This document shows positions 47,935 through 58,490 of a DNA stretch of 64,000 nucleotides, piece after piece. Below the pieces are notes generated by a model. That model ran no database searches. It was not told where the DNA came from and was given only the letters and a program-made list of their open reading frames with translations. Made by a program: the position numbers and the translations under genes. This DNA comes from Streptococcus salivarius (lineage in GTDB: Bacteria > Bacillota > Bacilli > Lactobacillales > Streptococcaceae), in NCBI RefSeq assembly GCF_009738225.1, contig NZ_CP018187.1, positions 816,501 through 880,500 on the forward strand, in the 5' to 3' direction. The stretch's first letter is position 1. Each line of letters begins with the position of its first letter.

Positions 47935-48196
47935 TAAATCGTTGATAGAAAAAGTCAGATCGTTTCACAGAGAATGCGGGAAGCTGAGAACGCATGAGAT
48001 CAAAGACGACACATTCTTGAGAGCGTATGCGAACTCTGGATGACAGTAGTGTACGACGGGTGGTTCCGTTAGAGACTGGGAGTTACAAGTGATACTTTGT
48101 GACTTCATGAGGAAGAGGGGGCGACCCCTGTTCGAATTAAGGTGGAACCACGTGCCAACGTCCTTGCAAAAGTTATTTTTGCGAGGACGTTTTTTG
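47935..48196 (+). promoter_or_regulatory. Histidine T-box leader with attenuator
   Basis: Untranslated leader that reads the charging of tRNA-His. The T-box sequence AAGGTGGAACCACG is at 48139-48152. In stem I, the specifier bulge reads GACGA-CAC-A, with CAC (His) at 48010-48012 followed by the usual purine. The terminator has arms AACGTCCTTGCAAAA and TTTTTGCGAGGACGTT (48157-48196) and a T-run, mutually exclusive with the antiterminator that pairs with the tRNA end. Uncharged tRNA-His lets transcription reach hisC 66 nt on. Confidence 0.93.
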
Positions 48197-48262
48197 TTAC
48201 ACTTTTTTAAGAGTGTGTAGCTAGCAGTACACTTGGTCGGAGTTGAGCAGAAAGGATAAACT

Positions 48263-49315
48263 ATGGAAATCAAGGGATTACGAAAGATTGAACCCTATGT
48301 AGCGGGTAGTCAGCCTGCTGAGGAAAATATCATTAAGTTGAATACTAATGAAAATGCTTATGGACCAAGTCCAGCAGTTCATCAAGCTTTAGCATCCTTT
48401 GATGCCCATCAGTTACGAAAGTATTCGACTTTAGATCAAGCAGCTTTACGTCAGGCTTTGTCTGAACAGTTGGGTGTGCCTGCCGATCAAGTGATTATCG
48501 GAAATGGCTCAGACGATATCCTGTCAATGGCTTTTCTAGCTTTCTTTAATAGCGAGGAAGAAATTTTGTTTCCAGATTTGACCTATGGTTTTTACAAGGT
48601 ATGGGCAGATTTGTACCACATCCCTTTTAGAGAAGTGCCTTTGAGCTCTTCGTTTGAGATAGCTACTCAAGATTATCTGGAGGAAAATGGTGGGATTGTC
48701 CTTACTAATCCGAACGCGCCAACAGGTATTTATAAACCGCTCGATCAAATTGAGGAGATTGTAAAGGCCAACCAGTCGGTAGTTGTGATTATTGACGAAG
48801 CCTATATTAACTTTGGTGGGGAGACGGCCTTACCACTCCTAGAAAAGTATGACAATGTGTTTATCACTAGGACCTTTTCTAAGGACGCCTCCCTTGCTGG
48901 CTTGCGTGTCGGCTATGGCATCGGAAGTCCTAAATTAATGGCTGTAATCAATGCCGTCAAGAATTCAGTCAACCCCTATAATGTGGATAGCATTGCGGAA
49001 GTCTTGGCGACTGCAGCGGTTAAGTCCTGGGACTACTATGAGGACACTTGCGCAAAGATTATGGCAACACGTGACTGGTTTAGCCAAGAATTGCAGGCGA
49101 TTGGTTTTGATATCCTACCTTCAAAAACTAATTTTGTTTTGGTCAAACCTCACGGAGTGACTGCAGGTCAATTGTTTGACTACCTCCAAAGTAAGAAAAT
49201 TTATGTCCGTTATTTTCCAAAAGTGGAGCGTATTTCAGATAGACTACGAATTTCTATTGGGACGCAGGATGAGATGGAGCGCGTCTTAATGACAATACAG
49301 GAGTTACAAGCATGA
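48263..49315 (+). CDS. hisC: Histidinol-phosphate aminotransferase
   Basis: 350 residues, PLP aminotransferase fold type I, seventh step of histidine synthesis. [11 protein letters not shown] at the N-terminus, the pyridoxal-Lys in [18 protein letters not shown] (about 209-226), and DEAYINFGG (about 172-180). Start ATG after AAAGGA. First gene after the T-box. Overlaps hisZ by 4 nt. HisC can also transaminate aromatic amino acids in some species. Confidence 0.96.
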   Translation: MEIKGLRKIEPYVAGSQPAEENIIKLNTNENAYGPSPAVHQALASFDAHQLRKYSTLDQAALRQALSEQLGVPADQVIIGNGSDDILSMAFLAFFNSEEEILFPDLTYGFYKVWADLYHIPFREVPLSSSFEIATQDYLEENGGIVLTNPNAPTGIYKPLDQIEEIVKANQSVVVIIDEAYINFGGETALPLLEKYDNVFITRTFSKDASLAGLRVGYGIGSPKLMAVINAVKNSVNPYNVDSIAEVLATAAVKSWDYYEDTCAKIMATRDWFSQELQAIGFDILPSKTNFVLVKPHGVTAGQLFDYLQSKKIYVRYFPKVERISDRLRISIGTQDEMERVLMTIQELQA

Positions 49316-50292
49316 AAAAAACGACATTAGCCTTAGGAATGCACGATAAACTTTTCAAACGTGCCCGTACCATGTATCAGATTGAACACCGTATCTGTGA
49401 CTTGTTGATGACAAAGGGGTTCCTTCGAATTGAGACACCAACCTTAGAGCATTTTGAAGTCTTTAGTGATCTTGTGGACAATGGTAACTATAATTTCTTT
49501 GATAAAAATGGAGATCTTGTTAGTTTACGTCCTGATATTACCAGCCAAATTGGGCGCGTGATTGCTTCGACTCAAGTTCATACACCGATTAAATTTTCTT
49601 ACTCTGGAAAAGTCTTTAACTACAATGAGGAGATGCGTGGCTTGTCCAATGAGCATACGCAGGCTGGTGTGGAAATCATTGGTTTTCCAGTTCATCAGGC
49701 ATTGGAAGAAGCAATCGCTTCTGCTAAAGAGGCTCTAGATGCTGCAGGGGTCAAAAATTACAAGTTTGAATTTTCACATGCCCGCCTCCTACAACTCATT
49801 TTTGAAGAATTAAACCTTCCAGCTGTAAAAGAAGCAGAGTTGGCGGCCTATATCCGTGATAAATCGATTACCGGTCTTAAGGAGTTCACCAAAGAAAATC
49901 CAAGTCAATATGACAAGGTCTTGGAGCAGTTACCCTTCTTGTTTGGTGAGACAAATGCTGTCCTGACCAAGGCTAGACAGTTAACGGACAGTGAAGCCTT
50001 TTTGACGGCCTTGGATAGTTTGGAAGTTTTAACTAATCGTTTATCAGATAGTCTCCCAGAGACGACGCTTGATTTGGCTCAATTACCAGCAGTGCCTTAC
50101 TACACGGGTATGATGTTTAAGGTCTTCGGTGACAAGGTACCAGATGCCTTTGTATCAGGTGGCCGTTACGATAAACTATTTGAACGCTTTGGAGCTACCG
50201 AGTTAACAGCGGTTGGCTGGGCCATTGATATCGACTCAGTTTATCAAGCAGTACATGACGATGTGGAATTTGGAGGTGACTTGGATGACTAG
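49312..50292 (+). CDS. hisZ: ATP phosphoribosyltransferase regulatory subunit HisZ
   Basis: 326 residues, a HisRS-like protein without tRNA-charging function that activates short-form HisG and mediates histidine feedback. Class II motif 2-like region ([16 protein letters not shown], about 97-113) and motif 3-like [13 protein letters not shown] (about 283-295). It lacks the HisRS anticodon-binding domain, as expected from its length. Start ATGAAAAAAACG overlaps hisC (ATGA). Adjacent to the short-form hisG it needs. Confidence 0.95.
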   Translation: MKKTTLALGMHDKLFKRARTMYQIEHRICDLLMTKGFLRIETPTLEHFEVFSDLVDNGNYNFFDKNGDLVSLRPDITSQIGRVIASTQVHTPIKFSYSGKVFNYNEEMRGLSNEHTQAGVEIIGFPVHQALEEAIASAKEALDAAGVKNYKFEFSHARLLQLIFEELNLPAVKEAELAAYIRDKSITGLKEFTKENPSQYDKVLEQLPFLFGETNAVLTKARQLTDSEAFLTALDSLEVLTNRLSDSLPETTLDLAQLPAVPYYTGMMFKVFGDKVPDAFVSGGRYDKLFERFGATELTAVGWAIDIDSVYQAVHDDVEFGGDLDD

Positions 50293-50935
50293 CAATCAAA
50301 TCACAATTGCCTTGACCAAGGGACGTATTGAGAAAGATACGGTTAAATTACTGGAAAAAGCTGGCTTTGATATGTCTTTCATGGCCGATAAGGGACGTAA
50401 TTTGATTTTCGAGAGTCCTGACAACCGGTTCCGTTTTCTCTTGGTCAAAGCTCCAGACGTGACTACCTATGTTAGACACGGTGTCGCAGATATTGGGATT
50501 GTCGGTAAGGATGTTTTGGTCGAACATCCGACAGGCTATTTAGAAATGTTAGACCTTAATTTTGGTCTTTGTAAATTCTCCGTAGCATCAACAGAAGACT
50601 ATAACCCTGATGACCATAAGCGTAAACGTATTGCGACCAAGTATCCAACCATTGCGACGGATTATTTTAATCAAAAGGGTGAGGATGTTGAGATCATTTC
50701 GATTCAAGGGAGCGTTGAGATTGCCCCCGTCATTGGTCTAGCAGATGCCATTGTCGATATTGTAGAAACAGGGAATACCCTTGTTGCAAATGGCCTAAAA
50801 GTTTATGAAGATATTTGCCGTATTTCAGCACGAATGATTGTGAACAAGGCTTCTTTGAAAAATAACAAGGAAGTCCTGCCATTCATTCGTAAGATTGAAT
50901 CACTTGTAGGGAACGAGGAGGTACCGTTCGAATGA
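50285..50935 (+). CDS. hisG: ATP phosphoribosyltransferase catalytic subunit, short form
   Basis: 216 residues, short HisG that lacks the C-terminal regulatory domain and works with HisZ. First committed step: ATP plus [15 protein letters not shown] at the N-terminus, GIVGKDVL, and the PRPP loop [16 protein letters not shown] (about 151-166). Start ATG 50285 follows GGAGGTGAC and overlaps the hisZ stop by 8 nt. Longer in-frame starts lie within hisZ and add residues foreign to the family. Confidence 0.96.
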   Translation: MTSNQITIALTKGRIEKDTVKLLEKAGFDMSFMADKGRNLIFESPDNRFRFLLVKAPDVTTYVRHGVADIGIVGKDVLVEHPTGYLEMLDLNFGLCKFSVASTEDYNPDDHKRKRIATKYPTIATDYFNQKGEDVEIISIQGSVEIAPVIGLADAIVDIVETGNTLVANGLKVYEDICRISARMIVNKASLKNNKEVLPFIRKIESLVGNEEVPFE

Positions 50936-52215
50936 AACGATTAACTGGAACAAATAAAGAAATTGCTGAGCTTCTTTATCAGGAGCAATTGGAACTTTCA
51001 AAAGAAAATAGAGACGTTGAAAGTACGGTTCAAGCCATTATTGAGGATGTCAAAAAACGAGGAGACGAGGCCCTTCGTGACTATTCAGCTAAATTTGATA
51101 AGGTTGACTTGACTGATTTTGAGGTTGGACAGGATTTGATTGATCAAGCCTTTAAAGAGATTGATCCAGAGGTTTACCAAGCCCTAGTTAATGCCAAAGA
51201 AAACATTGAATCTTACCACAAGCATCAGTTGGAGGCTGGTTTTGAGGACCAACCAAGTGAGGGTGTTATTCGTGGTCAGTTGATTCGTCCCATCAATCGT
51301 GTAGGTGTTTATGTGCCTGGAGGAACTGCGGCTTATCCATCATCAGTTCTTATGAATGTCATCCCTGCTAAAATTGCTGGGGTTAAAGAGATTATTATGA
51401 TTACGCCGCCACAAGAACACTTTGTTCCTGCAATTCTAGTAGCCGCAAAATTGGCTGGTGTGGATAGCATTTATCAAGTTGGTGGGGCTCAAGGGGTTGC
51501 GGCCTTGGCTTTTGGTACAGAAACGATTCCAAAGGTTGACAAGATTACAGGTCCCGGAAATATTTTCGTGGCGACTGCTAAGAAGCAAGTTTACGGTATT
51601 GTCGGTATTGATATGATTGCAGGACCATCAGAAATCGGTGTTATTGCTGATAGTAGCGCTAATCCAACCTATGTGGCAGCCGATCTCTTGTCTCAAGCAG
51701 AGCACGATACACGTGCACGTGCCATTTTGGTAACAGATTCTCAAGCCTTGGCTGATGCAGTTGAAAGTGAGATTGAACGTCAACTCAAGCTTTTGCCACG
51801 TGAGGCGATTGCTCGTCCATCTATCGAAAATAACGGTCGGATTATTATTGCCAATGATACAGATGCTATGTTTGAACTCATGAACTTGGTTGCGCCAGAA
51901 CATTTGGAAATTGCTATGGACAATGCTTATGATTACTTGGAAAAAGTGGAAAATGCTGGTTCCGTCTTTCTTGGTCACTTTACCAGCGAACCAATTGGCG
52001 ACTACTATGCAGGTGCCAACCACGTTCTTCCAACGACAGCGACTAGCCGCTTTTCATCAGCTTTAGGCGTGCATGATTTTGTCAAACGTATCCAATATAC
52101 GCAATACGACAAGGCAGCAGTTAATAAGGCTCAGCACGATATCACAACCTTGGCTTATGCGGAAGGCTTGCAGGCCCACGCCAAGGCAATTGAAGTCAGA
52201 AACGACAATAATTGA
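50932..52215 (+). CDS. hisD: Histidinol dehydrogenase
   Basis: 427 residues. Zn-dependent, NAD-linked enzyme that oxidises histidinol to histidine in the last two steps. Motifs: [16 protein letters not shown] (about 123-138), [47 protein letters not shown], and PEHLEI with Zn-ligand residues. Normal length. ATGA overlap with hisG. Confidence 0.97.
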   Translation: MKRLTGTNKEIAELLYQEQLELSKENRDVESTVQAIIEDVKKRGDEALRDYSAKFDKVDLTDFEVGQDLIDQAFKEIDPEVYQALVNAKENIESYHKHQLEAGFEDQPSEGVIRGQLIRPINRVGVYVPGGTAAYPSSVLMNVIPAKIAGVKEIIMITPPQEHFVPAILVAAKLAGVDSIYQVGGAQGVAALAFGTETIPKVDKITGPGNIFVATAKKQVYGIVGIDMIAGPSEIGVIADSSANPTYVAADLLSQAEHDTRARAILVTDSQALADAVESEIERQLKLLPREAIARPSIENNGRIIIANDTDAMFELMNLVAPEHLEIAMDNAYDYLEKVENAGSVFLGHFTSEPIGDYYAGANHVLPTTATSRFSSALGVHDFVKRIQYTQYDKAAVNKAQHDITTLAYAEGLQAHAKAIEVRNDNN

Positions 52216-52234
52216 GAGAGTAGAGGAAGAAGTT

Positions 52235-52819
52235 ATGAGACAAGCAGAAATTGAACGTAATACCTTTGAAACCAAAATTAAGTTAAGCCTCAATTTGGAT
52301 GCTCAAGAACCAGTAGATATTCAAACAGGTGTCGGATTTTTTGACCACATGTTGACCTTGTTTGCCCGCCACGGTCGTATGTCTTTGGTGGTTAAGGCTG
52401 ATGGCGACCTTTGGGTTGATAGTCACCACACTGTTGAAGATGTCGGTATTGTCCTTGGTCAAGCTCTTAAAGAGGCCTTGGGCGATAAAGCAGGAATCAA
52501 CCGTTATGGAACGGCTTTTGTACCTATGGATGAAACCCTCGGAATGGCAAGTTTAGATTTGTCTGGACGTAGCTTCTTGGTCTTTGATGCTAGTTTCGAT
52601 AATCCAAAATTGGGTAATTTTGATACAGAACTGGTAGAAGAATTTTTCCAAGCCTTGGCTTTCAATGTTCAGATGAATCTCCATCTCAAGATTCTCCACG
52701 GAAAAAACAATCACCACAAGTCAGAAAGTCTTTTCAAGGCAACAGGACGTGCCTTGCGTGAGGCAATCACAATCAATCCTGACATTCACGGCGTAAACTC
52801 GACAAAGGGGATGCTATGA
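52235..52819 (+). CDS. hisB: Imidazoleglycerol-phosphate dehydratase
   Basis: 194 residues, monofunctional dehydratase with no phosphatase domain. Mn-binding motifs: [26 protein letters not shown], and [19 protein letters not shown] (about 165-183). Start ATG 52235 with GAGGAAGAAG upstream. The longer in-frame region before it lies inside hisD and does not match the family. Overlaps hisH by 4 nt. A separate histidinol phosphatase is therefore needed (see hisJ). Confidence 0.96.
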   Translation: MRQAEIERNTFETKIKLSLNLDAQEPVDIQTGVGFFDHMLTLFARHGRMSLVVKADGDLWVDSHHTVEDVGIVLGQALKEALGDKAGINRYGTAFVPMDETLGMASLDLSGRSFLVFDASFDNPKLGNFDTELVEEFFQALAFNVQMNLHLKILHGKNNHHKSESLFKATGRALREAITINPDIHGVNSTKGML

Positions 52820-53424
52820 TTATCGTCATTGATTACGATGCTGGGAATACTGCAAATGTTCTGCGTGCCCTTGAAAAAATCGGAGTGACTGCAGAATTGT
52901 CTGCCGATAAAGAAAAAATCCTAGCTGCAGATGGGTTGATTTTACCTGGTGTAGGTGCTTATCCAACGGCTATGGCAGAGTTGGAGCGAAGAGGTTTGGT
53001 AGCTGTTATCAAAGAGGCAGTCGCACAGGGAGTTCCCCTTTTAGGAATTTGTTTAGGCATGCAGATTTTAACAGAAAAAGGACTGGAACATGAAGAAACA
53101 GATGGTCTTGGCTTTATTCCAGGTGTCTGCCGTCCTATTCCAGCCAGCAAGGAGCAACCTGTCCCACATATGGGGTGGAATGATTTGGCTGTTAAGCAAG
53201 CCAGCCCTTTGACAGATGGTTTAGATGGCCAAGCTGTCTACTTCGTTCACAGTTATTTCACAGATGCCCCTAGTCAATACATTGATGTTACCGCAGATTA
53301 TAGTATTGAGGTACCAGCCATGATTCATAAAGACAATGTTTATGGGGCCCAATTTCATCCTGAAAAATCAGGGGATATTGGCTTAGGTATTCTTGAAAAG
53401 TTTGCAGGGTTATGTAAAGCCTAG
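52816..53424 (+). CDS. hisH: Imidazole glycerol phosphate synthase, glutaminase subunit
   Basis: 202 residues, class I glutamine amidotransferase that feeds ammonia to HisF. Nucleophile Cys79 in LLGICLGMQ. Catalytic His and Glu are in AQFHPEKS (about 183-190). DYDAGN at the N-terminus. Normal length. Start overlaps hisB (ATGA). Confidence 0.96.
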   Translation: MIIVIDYDAGNTANVLRALEKIGVTAELSADKEKILAADGLILPGVGAYPTAMAELERRGLVAVIKEAVAQGVPLLGICLGMQILTEKGLEHEETDGLGFIPGVCRPIPASKEQPVPHMGWNDLAVKQASPLTDGLDGQAVYFVHSYFTDAPSQYIDVTADYSIEVPAMIHKDNVYGAQFHPEKSGDIGLGILEKFAGLCKA

Positions 53425-53472
53425 AAGCTAGTGAGAACAAAGACTTTTTAGTTAGAAAGGATGGTAGGGGAG

Positions 53473-54192
53473 ATGCAAATTCTACCAGCAATTGATATTA
53501 AGGATGGACAGGCTGTTCGTCTCTTTAAAGGAGATTTTAACCAACAAACCGTTGTCAATCCAGATGTTATTGAGCAGGCAAAGATCTTTAAGGATGCGGG
53601 CATTCAATTTATTCATGTCGTCGACTTGGACGGTGCCCTTGATGGTCGTGCCACTAACCGTGACTTGATTGCAGAGGTCAAGAAGGTTTCTGGACTTGGC
53701 ATCGAAGTTGGTGGCGGTATCCGTACCTTGGAGCAGATTCGTGACTATTTGGAAGTTGGCATCGACCGTATCATTATCGGTTCAATGGCCGTTAAAAATC
53801 CTGACTTCGTTCGAGCAGCTTTAGAGGAATTTGGTGCCGATAAGATTGTCGTGGGTATTGATGCCAAGGCAGGGTTTGTCGCTACTGAAGGTTGGTTGGA
53901 AACAAGCAATGTAGACTACATCACCTTGGCCAAGGAAATGGAAAGGATGGGTGTAACCCTCTTTGTCTATACAGATGTTGATCGAGATGGCACACTGACA
54001 GGACCCAATCTTGATCACTACAAACGTTTGGTATCTGAACTCACAACCGCCAAAGTCATTGCTTCAGGTGGGATTGCAGAAGTAGCTGACTTAGATCACC
54101 TAAAAGAGATTGGTGTGGCAGGAACCATTGTCGGTAAAGCCTACTATAACGGCAATATCACTTTAGACCAGCTCAAGTCTTTCGGAGGTTAA
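53473..54192 (+). CDS. hisA: ProFAR isomerase HisA
   Basis: 239 residues, TIM barrel. It isomerises phosphoribosyl-formimino-AICAR phosphate. Catalytic Asp in [17 protein letters not shown] (Asp8) and a second in [15 protein letters not shown]. The phosphate loops [10 protein letters not shown] and [11 protein letters not shown] mark the two half-barrels. Start ATG 53473 is preferred on family alignment, with GGGGAG just before it. The in-frame ATG 53461 is preceded by AAAGG at zero spacing and would add MVGE. Confidence 0.95.
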   Translation: MQILPAIDIKDGQAVRLFKGDFNQQTVVNPDVIEQAKIFKDAGIQFIHVVDLDGALDGRATNRDLIAEVKKVSGLGIEVGGGIRTLEQIRDYLEVGIDRIIIGSMAVKNPDFVRAALEEFGADKIVVGIDAKAGFVATEGWLETSNVDYITLAKEMERMGVTLFVYTDVDRDGTLTGPNLDHYKRLVSELTTAKVIASGGIAEVADLDHLKEIGVAGTIVGKAYYNGNITLDQLKSFGG

Positions 54193-54193
54193 T

Positions 54194-54952
54194 ATGCTTA
54201 AAAAACGTATTATTCCTTGTTTGGATGTCAAGGACGGTCGTGTCGTTAAGGGAGTCAATTTTGTGAATTTGACAGACGTTGGAGACCCTGTTGATTCTGC
54301 ACGTGCTTACTATGAGGCTGGCTGTGACGAACTCGTTTTCCTAGATATCACAGCGACTTCAGACAATCGTGAAACAACGGTTGACATGGTGCGACGCGTT
54401 GCCGATCAGGTCTTTATTCCCTTCACAGTTGGTGGTGGTATCCGTTCAGTTGAAGACATGAACAAGATGCTTAAAGCTGGTGCTGACAAGGTTGCGGTTA
54501 ATTCCTCAGCCCTTGCCAACCCGCAACTAATCGCTGATTGTGCTCAAAAATTTGGCAACCAGTGTGTGGTGGCTGCGATTGATGCCAAAAAGATGGCTGA
54601 TGGGAGCTGGCATGTTTTTGTGGCGGGTGGCCGTAAGGATACAGGTAGGGACCTCATCCAATGGGCTCAAGAAGTCGTCGCCTTGGGGGCTGGAGAAATT
54701 CTCTTAACCAGCATGGACAAGGACGGCACTAAGTCTGGTTTTGATTTGGAAATGCTAAATCGTGTGGCGGAAGTCGTTGATGTTCCGATCATCGCTTCTG
54801 GTGGCGCGGGAAATATTGAGGACATTGTAGAGGTCTTTGAAAAGACAACAGCAACGGGTGCACTGGCAGCCTCTATCTTCCACTTTGGTGAGGTAAATAT
54901 AGGCGAAACCAAACAAGTCTTGGCAAATGCAGGAATTGAGGTGAGACGATGA
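54194..54952 (+). CDS. hisF: Imidazole glycerol phosphate synthase, cyclase subunit
   Basis: 252 residues, TIM barrel partner of HisH, producing IGP and AICAR. N-terminal [20 protein letters not shown] with catalytic Asp11. The second catalytic Asp is in [14 protein letters not shown] (about residue 130 on the family scale, here near 176-180). Phosphate loops GGGIRS and ASGGAGN. Starts 1 nt after hisA. Confidence 0.97.
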   Translation: MLKKRIIPCLDVKDGRVVKGVNFVNLTDVGDPVDSARAYYEAGCDELVFLDITATSDNRETTVDMVRRVADQVFIPFTVGGGIRSVEDMNKMLKAGADKVAVNSSALANPQLIADCAQKFGNQCVVAAIDAKKMADGSWHVFVAGGRKDTGRDLIQWAQEVVALGAGEILLTSMDKDGTKSGFDLEMLNRVAEVVDVPIIASGGAGNIEDIVEVFEKTTATGALAASIFHFGEVNIGETKQVLANAGIEVRR

Positions 54953-55287
54953 CAGAGGTTAAACTTGATTTTGATAAACAAGGGGGACTTGTACCAGTCA
55001 TTGTGACCGATTACAAGACGGGGCAGGTGCTCATGTTGGCCTATATGAATGAGGTGTCCTATCAGTTGACACTAGAGACCAAACAAATGCATTACTGGAG
55101 CCGTTCTAGAAACGAGCTTTGGCATAAGGGAGCCACATCTGGTCATTTCCAACATGTTAAAAGCATCAAGACTGACTGTGATCAGGACACTCTGCTTATC
55201 GCTGTGGAACAAGAAGGAGCAGCCTGTCATACAGGAGCCTACAGCTGTTTCTTTACGGATATATATGATGACAGACAAGACAGATAG
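54949..55287 (+). CDS. hisI: Phosphoribosyl-AMP cyclohydrolase
   Basis: 112 residues, monofunctional third-step enzyme. Zn/Mg ligand motif [10 protein letters not shown] (about 74-83) and Cys in [12 protein letters not shown] (about 90-101). The substrate segment [15 protein letters not shown] is present. ATGA overlap with hisF. It is separate from hisE, unlike the fused HisIE of many bacteria. Confidence 0.95.
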   Translation: MTEVKLDFDKQGGLVPVIVTDYKTGQVLMLAYMNEVSYQLTLETKQMHYWSRSRNELWHKGATSGHFQHVKSIKTDCDQDTLLIAVEQEGAACHTGAYSCFFTDIYDDRQDR

Positions 55288-55295
55288 GAGTAGCT

Positions 55296-55610
55296 ATGTT
55301 AGAAACACTTTATAAGGAAGCCTTAGATCGTAAAAAGAATCCTAAAGAAGGGTCTTATACCAATTACCTTTTTGACAAGGGACTAGACAAGATTCTTAAA
55401 AAGGTTGGCGAAGAAGCGACAGAAGTTGTGATTGGGGCCAAAAATGCTGATAAAGAAGAAATTGCCAACGAGACAGCAGACGTCCTCTATCACCTAGCCG
55501 TTATGCTCGTTGAAACAGGGGTTAGCCCTGAAGACGTTGAAGCCGTACTTAAAGCACGTCAGGGCAAGCAAAGCAATGTCCATGACCGAAAAGAAGTAAC
55601 AGATTATTGA
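55296..55610 (+). CDS. hisE: Phosphoribosyl-ATP pyrophosphohydrolase
   Basis: 104 residues, monofunctional second-step enzyme of the MazG-like fold. Signature KVGEEATEVVIGAKN (about 30-44) and NETADVLYHLAVML (about 53-66), with the acidic Mg-binding residues. Last gene of the his operon, 8 nt after hisI, ended by a terminator. Confidence 0.95.
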   Translation: MLETLYKEALDRKKNPKEGSYTNYLFDKGLDKILKKVGEEATEVVIGAKNADKEEIANETADVLYHLAVMLVETGVSPEDVEAVLKARQGKQSNVHDRKEVTDY

Positions 55611-55640
55611 GGATTATCTCAACCGATTTGAACTAAGATG

Positions 55641-55671
55641 AAAAGCCTGAAGTGATGATTCAGGCTTTTTT
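55641..55671 (+). terminator. Terminator of the his operon
   Basis: AAAAGCCTGA/TCAGGCTTTTTT, 10-bp stem with a 9-nt loop. Confidence 0.9.
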
Positions 55672-55712
55672 GCTAGAGGAATTCTAATGATTTTGTCCCT
55701 CTAACTACCATG

Positions 55713-55737
55713 AGAAAGCGCTTTAAAATGCTATAAT
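55713..55737 (+). promoter_or_regulatory. cre-like CcpA site and extended -10 promoter
   Basis: AGAAAGCGCTTTAA (55713-55726) matches 12 of 14 positions of a palindromic cre (TGAAAGCGCTTTCA). It sits where the -35 would be, immediately before TGC-TATAAT (55729-55737). A CcpA-P-Ser-HPr complex here would block the promoter, giving glucose repression of the lipoprotein gene. Confidence 0.6.
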
Positions 55738-55817
55738 AGGAGTGAAGAAAGCTCGTTTTATTTGAAGGATTTGGTGTGCTTATTTATACAAATCATTGAG
55801 GAAAGGAAGGATGTCCT

Positions 55818-56612
55818 ATGAAGAAAAATACTCCTTATATCATAACTCTTTCTCGTTTAGCAATTCTCCTCCTTTGTTCTAGTCTTTTAGTTGGTTGTAC
55901 AGTTGTACTTCCAAATGCTTACTCAAAAGCCAGGGAAAAAACGCAAAAAATCTTGGCTCATAATGGTTTTAAGGGAAAGGTCCAAGTTAAGAATATCAAA
56001 AAGGTGATTCTAGATAGTGCAGGTATTTATGTCGATTATACCTATTCAGAGGAAACCTACGACAATCAAACTATATCATTAGATTCACAAATTACTTTTA
56101 ACCTGGACTGGACAGTTAATGGTGAAGAATATAAGACTCCTGGTCTATACTCGGAAACCTATTTACAACAAAAATCTGTAAAAAAAGAAGAGCAAAAACT
56201 CTTCAAGGAACTTAAAAAGCAATCTTTAGACCTTGATATTGAAGAATTCTCCTTCAGTGATAATACTTTGATAGATCAAGAAGCTAATAATCGTAAAGCT
56301 CATTTAGCTGAAGAAAACCGTAAAAATGGCAAGAATGATTTTTATGGCTATTATCAAATTCCCTACCAAACAATGATTGATGAACACCTTGTCACTATGA
56401 GAATAGAAGTAGGCGATACAGAAAATACTAGTAAGAAAGATTTAGAAGAGGCAGTAACTAAACTGGATGCTAGCAAGCTGCCAGACGGAGAGTACGAATT
56501 TTATTTTTTCACAACTGATGAAGAAAATTCCACTAATTATGACAAGTCCGTATATATTGGCTATACCTTTAACATACAAGATGGTAAGGTTATCCAAGAT
56601 GATGATGATTAG
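55818..56612 (+). CDS. Lipoprotein of unknown function, carbon-repressed candidate
   Basis: 264 residues. A lipoprotein signal peptide with lipobox LVGC (Cys27) places it on the outer membrane face. After the Cys it is rich in Lys, Glu, Asp and Tyr, with helical stretches (KKEEQKLFKELKK, about 121-133). It ends in a run of Asp. No family recognised. The ATG follows AAGGAAGGATG. Alone between the his terminator and a convergent operon. The cre-like site at its promoter suggests use when preferred sugars are scarce. Confidence 0.72.
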   Translation: MKKNTPYIITLSRLAILLLCSSLLVGCTVVLPNAYSKAREKTQKILAHNGFKGKVQVKNIKKVILDSAGIYVDYTYSEETYDNQTISLDSQITFNLDWTVNGEEYKTPGLYSETYLQQKSVKKEEQKLFKELKKQSLDLDIEEFSFSDNTLIDQEANNRKAHLAEENRKNGKNDFYGYYQIPYQTMIDEHLVTMRIEVGDTENTSKKDLEEAVTKLDASKLPDGEYEFYFFTTDEENSTNYDKSVYIGYTFNIQDGKVIQDDDD

Positions 56613-56707
56613 ATGATACTTTGATTCCTGCGATAATCTCGCACTCCATACTGGTGGCATAGAAGTATAGGCTATAGCTAAGTGAAAATGTTAACCTCAA
56701 AACATGC

Positions 56708-56746
56708 AAAAAGACATCTCCAAAAATCAATTGGAGATGTCTTTTT
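56708..56746. terminator. Bidirectional terminator between lipoprotein and DUF4956 genes
   Basis: AAAAAGACATCTCC/GGAGATGTCTTTTT, 14-bp stem between convergent genes. Confidence 0.92.
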
Positions 56747-56749
56747 ATC

Positions 56750-57433
56750 TTACAAATTCTTTTTCTTTTTAGCTTTTTTGGTTATGGCAAGGTCACAATT
56801 TTCAATACTTGAGATAAGGTGGTTCGTCAATTGGAAGTCATCCACTTGGGGATTCAAGTCCACTTCATAGACCAGTTGCATGCTTTCACCCCCACCAGTG
56901 GTGTTAAGGGAAATCAAGTCACATTCGCTGGTGAAATTGAGCAAGGTTTTAGTGATTTTTTGATCAATCAAGTCTTGGTAGGAGACGTTAATGGTCAGGA
57001 GTCTACGACGTTGGTTGTCGGTACGACTTTGACGATTTTCCAAAAGGAGCCAAACAGCCAATAGAAAGGCGGTGAAGAGGACGGCCAGTAGCAAATAGCC
57101 TGTCCCAGATGCCAGACCGATAATCATGGCCATGAAGACGGCGATTAGCTCCCTGGAACCACTAGTCGCTGATCGAAAACGAATGAGACTAAAGGTCCCT
57201 GCCACGGCGATAGAGGTCCCCAAACTACCATTGACAAGGAAGATAACTAGGGTCATCAAGCATGGCAGCAAGGTCAAACTGATGGCGAATTCTCTGGTGT
57301 AGAGGGTTCGATATTTGTAAGTCCAGGTCAAGGCCAAGCCTAAAACAAGGCTGACCAGTAAGGCCAGCATGAGTTGAAGGGGACTTGCAGTTGCGGTTGC
57401 ATCATTAAAGATAGAATTGAAGAGATTAGACAT
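56750..57433 (-). CDS. DUF4956 family membrane protein
   Basis: 227 residues. Helices at about 19-37, 47-66, 72-85 and 98-130, then a cytoplasmic domain (about 131-227). The RFRSATSGSRELIAVFMAM segment between helices is typical of DUF4956, a family found next to VTC-domain proteins and CotH or exopolymer genes. Function unknown. Its ATG overlaps the original end of the VTC gene by 8 nt, so it was translationally coupled; the nonsense codon upstream could now reduce its expression. Confidence 0.82.
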   Translation of the reverse strand: MSNLFNSIFNDATATASPLQLMLALLVSLVLGLALTWTYKYRTLYTREFAISLTLLPCLMTLVIFLVNGSLGTSIAVAGTFSLIRFRSATSGSRELIAVFMAMIIGLASGTGYLLLAVLFTAFLLAVWLLLENRQSRTDNQRRRLLTINVSYQDLIDQKITKTLLNFTSECDLISLNTTGGGESMQLVYEVDLNPQVDDFQLTNHLISSIENCDLAITKKAKKKKNL

Positions 57434-58205
57434 AGGCGGCAGCTCCTTTTTCTTGAACAGGATGTGGCCCGTAGTCTAGACCTTGAGACTTATGATAGGC
57501 ACAGCTGTATTTTGAGAATTTCTGCTCTTCCAAACCATGTTTGTCTAAGATAGCTTGAAGTCATTCTGGCTTTTGACCAGGTGCCTTGATTTCCATGATA
57601 ATCGTATCTTCATCAAGAAGGGGAAACCCATGATTTCCCTTGAAGAGACTGACGTCTTCATCACGGTAAGTCAAATTTTGGTCAAGGGTAACACGAACTT
57701 TATTGTAGGCATAGCCTTGGATAGTCTCTTTTTCTTTCATTGAAAAACGGTCGTAGTAGATATACATACGAGGTTTGAGACCTTCATCATAACGCTGACG
57801 TAAGTGGTGAATATCCTGTAAGAGCTGGCGGTCAGTGATTTGACCATGATTCTTACCGTCTGTCATCAAGTTAGTGATGGCAAGCGGTGTTGAAACGAGA
57901 CGAAACTTATGACCGATTCCCTCCTCATCTTTAGCTTTGACCTCAAGAAAGACCTTGCTATCAATTTGGGGATTGGCTAGGTAGGTACGCATGCGGATTT
58001 TCTCTTGACGGTGATTACCATCTAGGGCATCTTGGATGACGTCAAAATTATCCGTATCAAAGTAAATATTTGAAATGGTAGATGTCGGATAATCATCCTC
58101 TACCAAATACTCCTTAAGATCAGCGAGCAAGTCTTCAAGATTTTCCTTTGAGACCACATATTTCGTTTCAATACGTTTAAAACGTGTTTCCAATTGTTTA
58201 ACCAT
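57426..58205 (-). pseudogene. VTC-domain protein gene interrupted by one in-frame TGA
   Basis: From ATG 58205 (AAAAGGAG 7 nt upstream) the frame runs 214 codons to TGA (57561-57563), right after the conserved MEIKAPGQKPE. The same frame then stays open for 44 more codons and ends in TAA (57426-57428), overlapping the DUF4956 start. The natural protein is thus about 259 residues and the TGA probably replaced a TGG (Trp). The VTC domain, known for polyphosphate synthesis in yeast Vtc4 and widespread in bacteria, shows the tunnel-wall basic residues (ETRFKRIETKYVV, EKIRMRTYL, VFLEVKAKDEEGIGHKFR, YIYYDRFSM). The shortened product keeps most of the barrel but loses its C-terminal helix. A sequencing error is possible. 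Confidence 0.8.
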
Positions 58206-58377
58206 GAAAAAACTCCTTTTATAGATAAGATACAAAGCCGTAAAGCAACTCTCAGGGAAATAGGGGGACGAGACGCAGGAGTTTATCTCCAAGCAGGGCC
58301 CATCTTTTTCCCCCGAGTTGTAGGCGTGTTCAATTAGATAAGATTCAAAGCCTTCACTTTAAGATTTGGCTTTTATT

Positions 58378-58406
58378 TTTATAGTAGAAAATTAAGTTAA
58401 GGGCAA
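58378..58406 (-). promoter_or_regulatory. Promoter of the VTC-DUF4956 operon
   Basis: On the minus strand TTGCCC, 17-bp spacer, TATAAA, with a leader of about 165 nt. Confidence 0.6.
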
Positions 58407-58490
58407 ATGTACTATTTTATAAAGCACTTACTTGCCCGCCTATTAGTCTATGGAACTTTTCTGAAAGAAGTCCTAAGCCAAACTTTCACC

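Noticed and set aside
47965..48273. Minus-strand 102-codon ORF over the his leader
   Set aside because: It is fully explained by the T-box RNA on the other strand.
50213..50284. Longer N-terminus for hisG
   Set aside because: The extra codons lie in hisZ and differ from the family; ATG 50285 has a strong GGAGG site.
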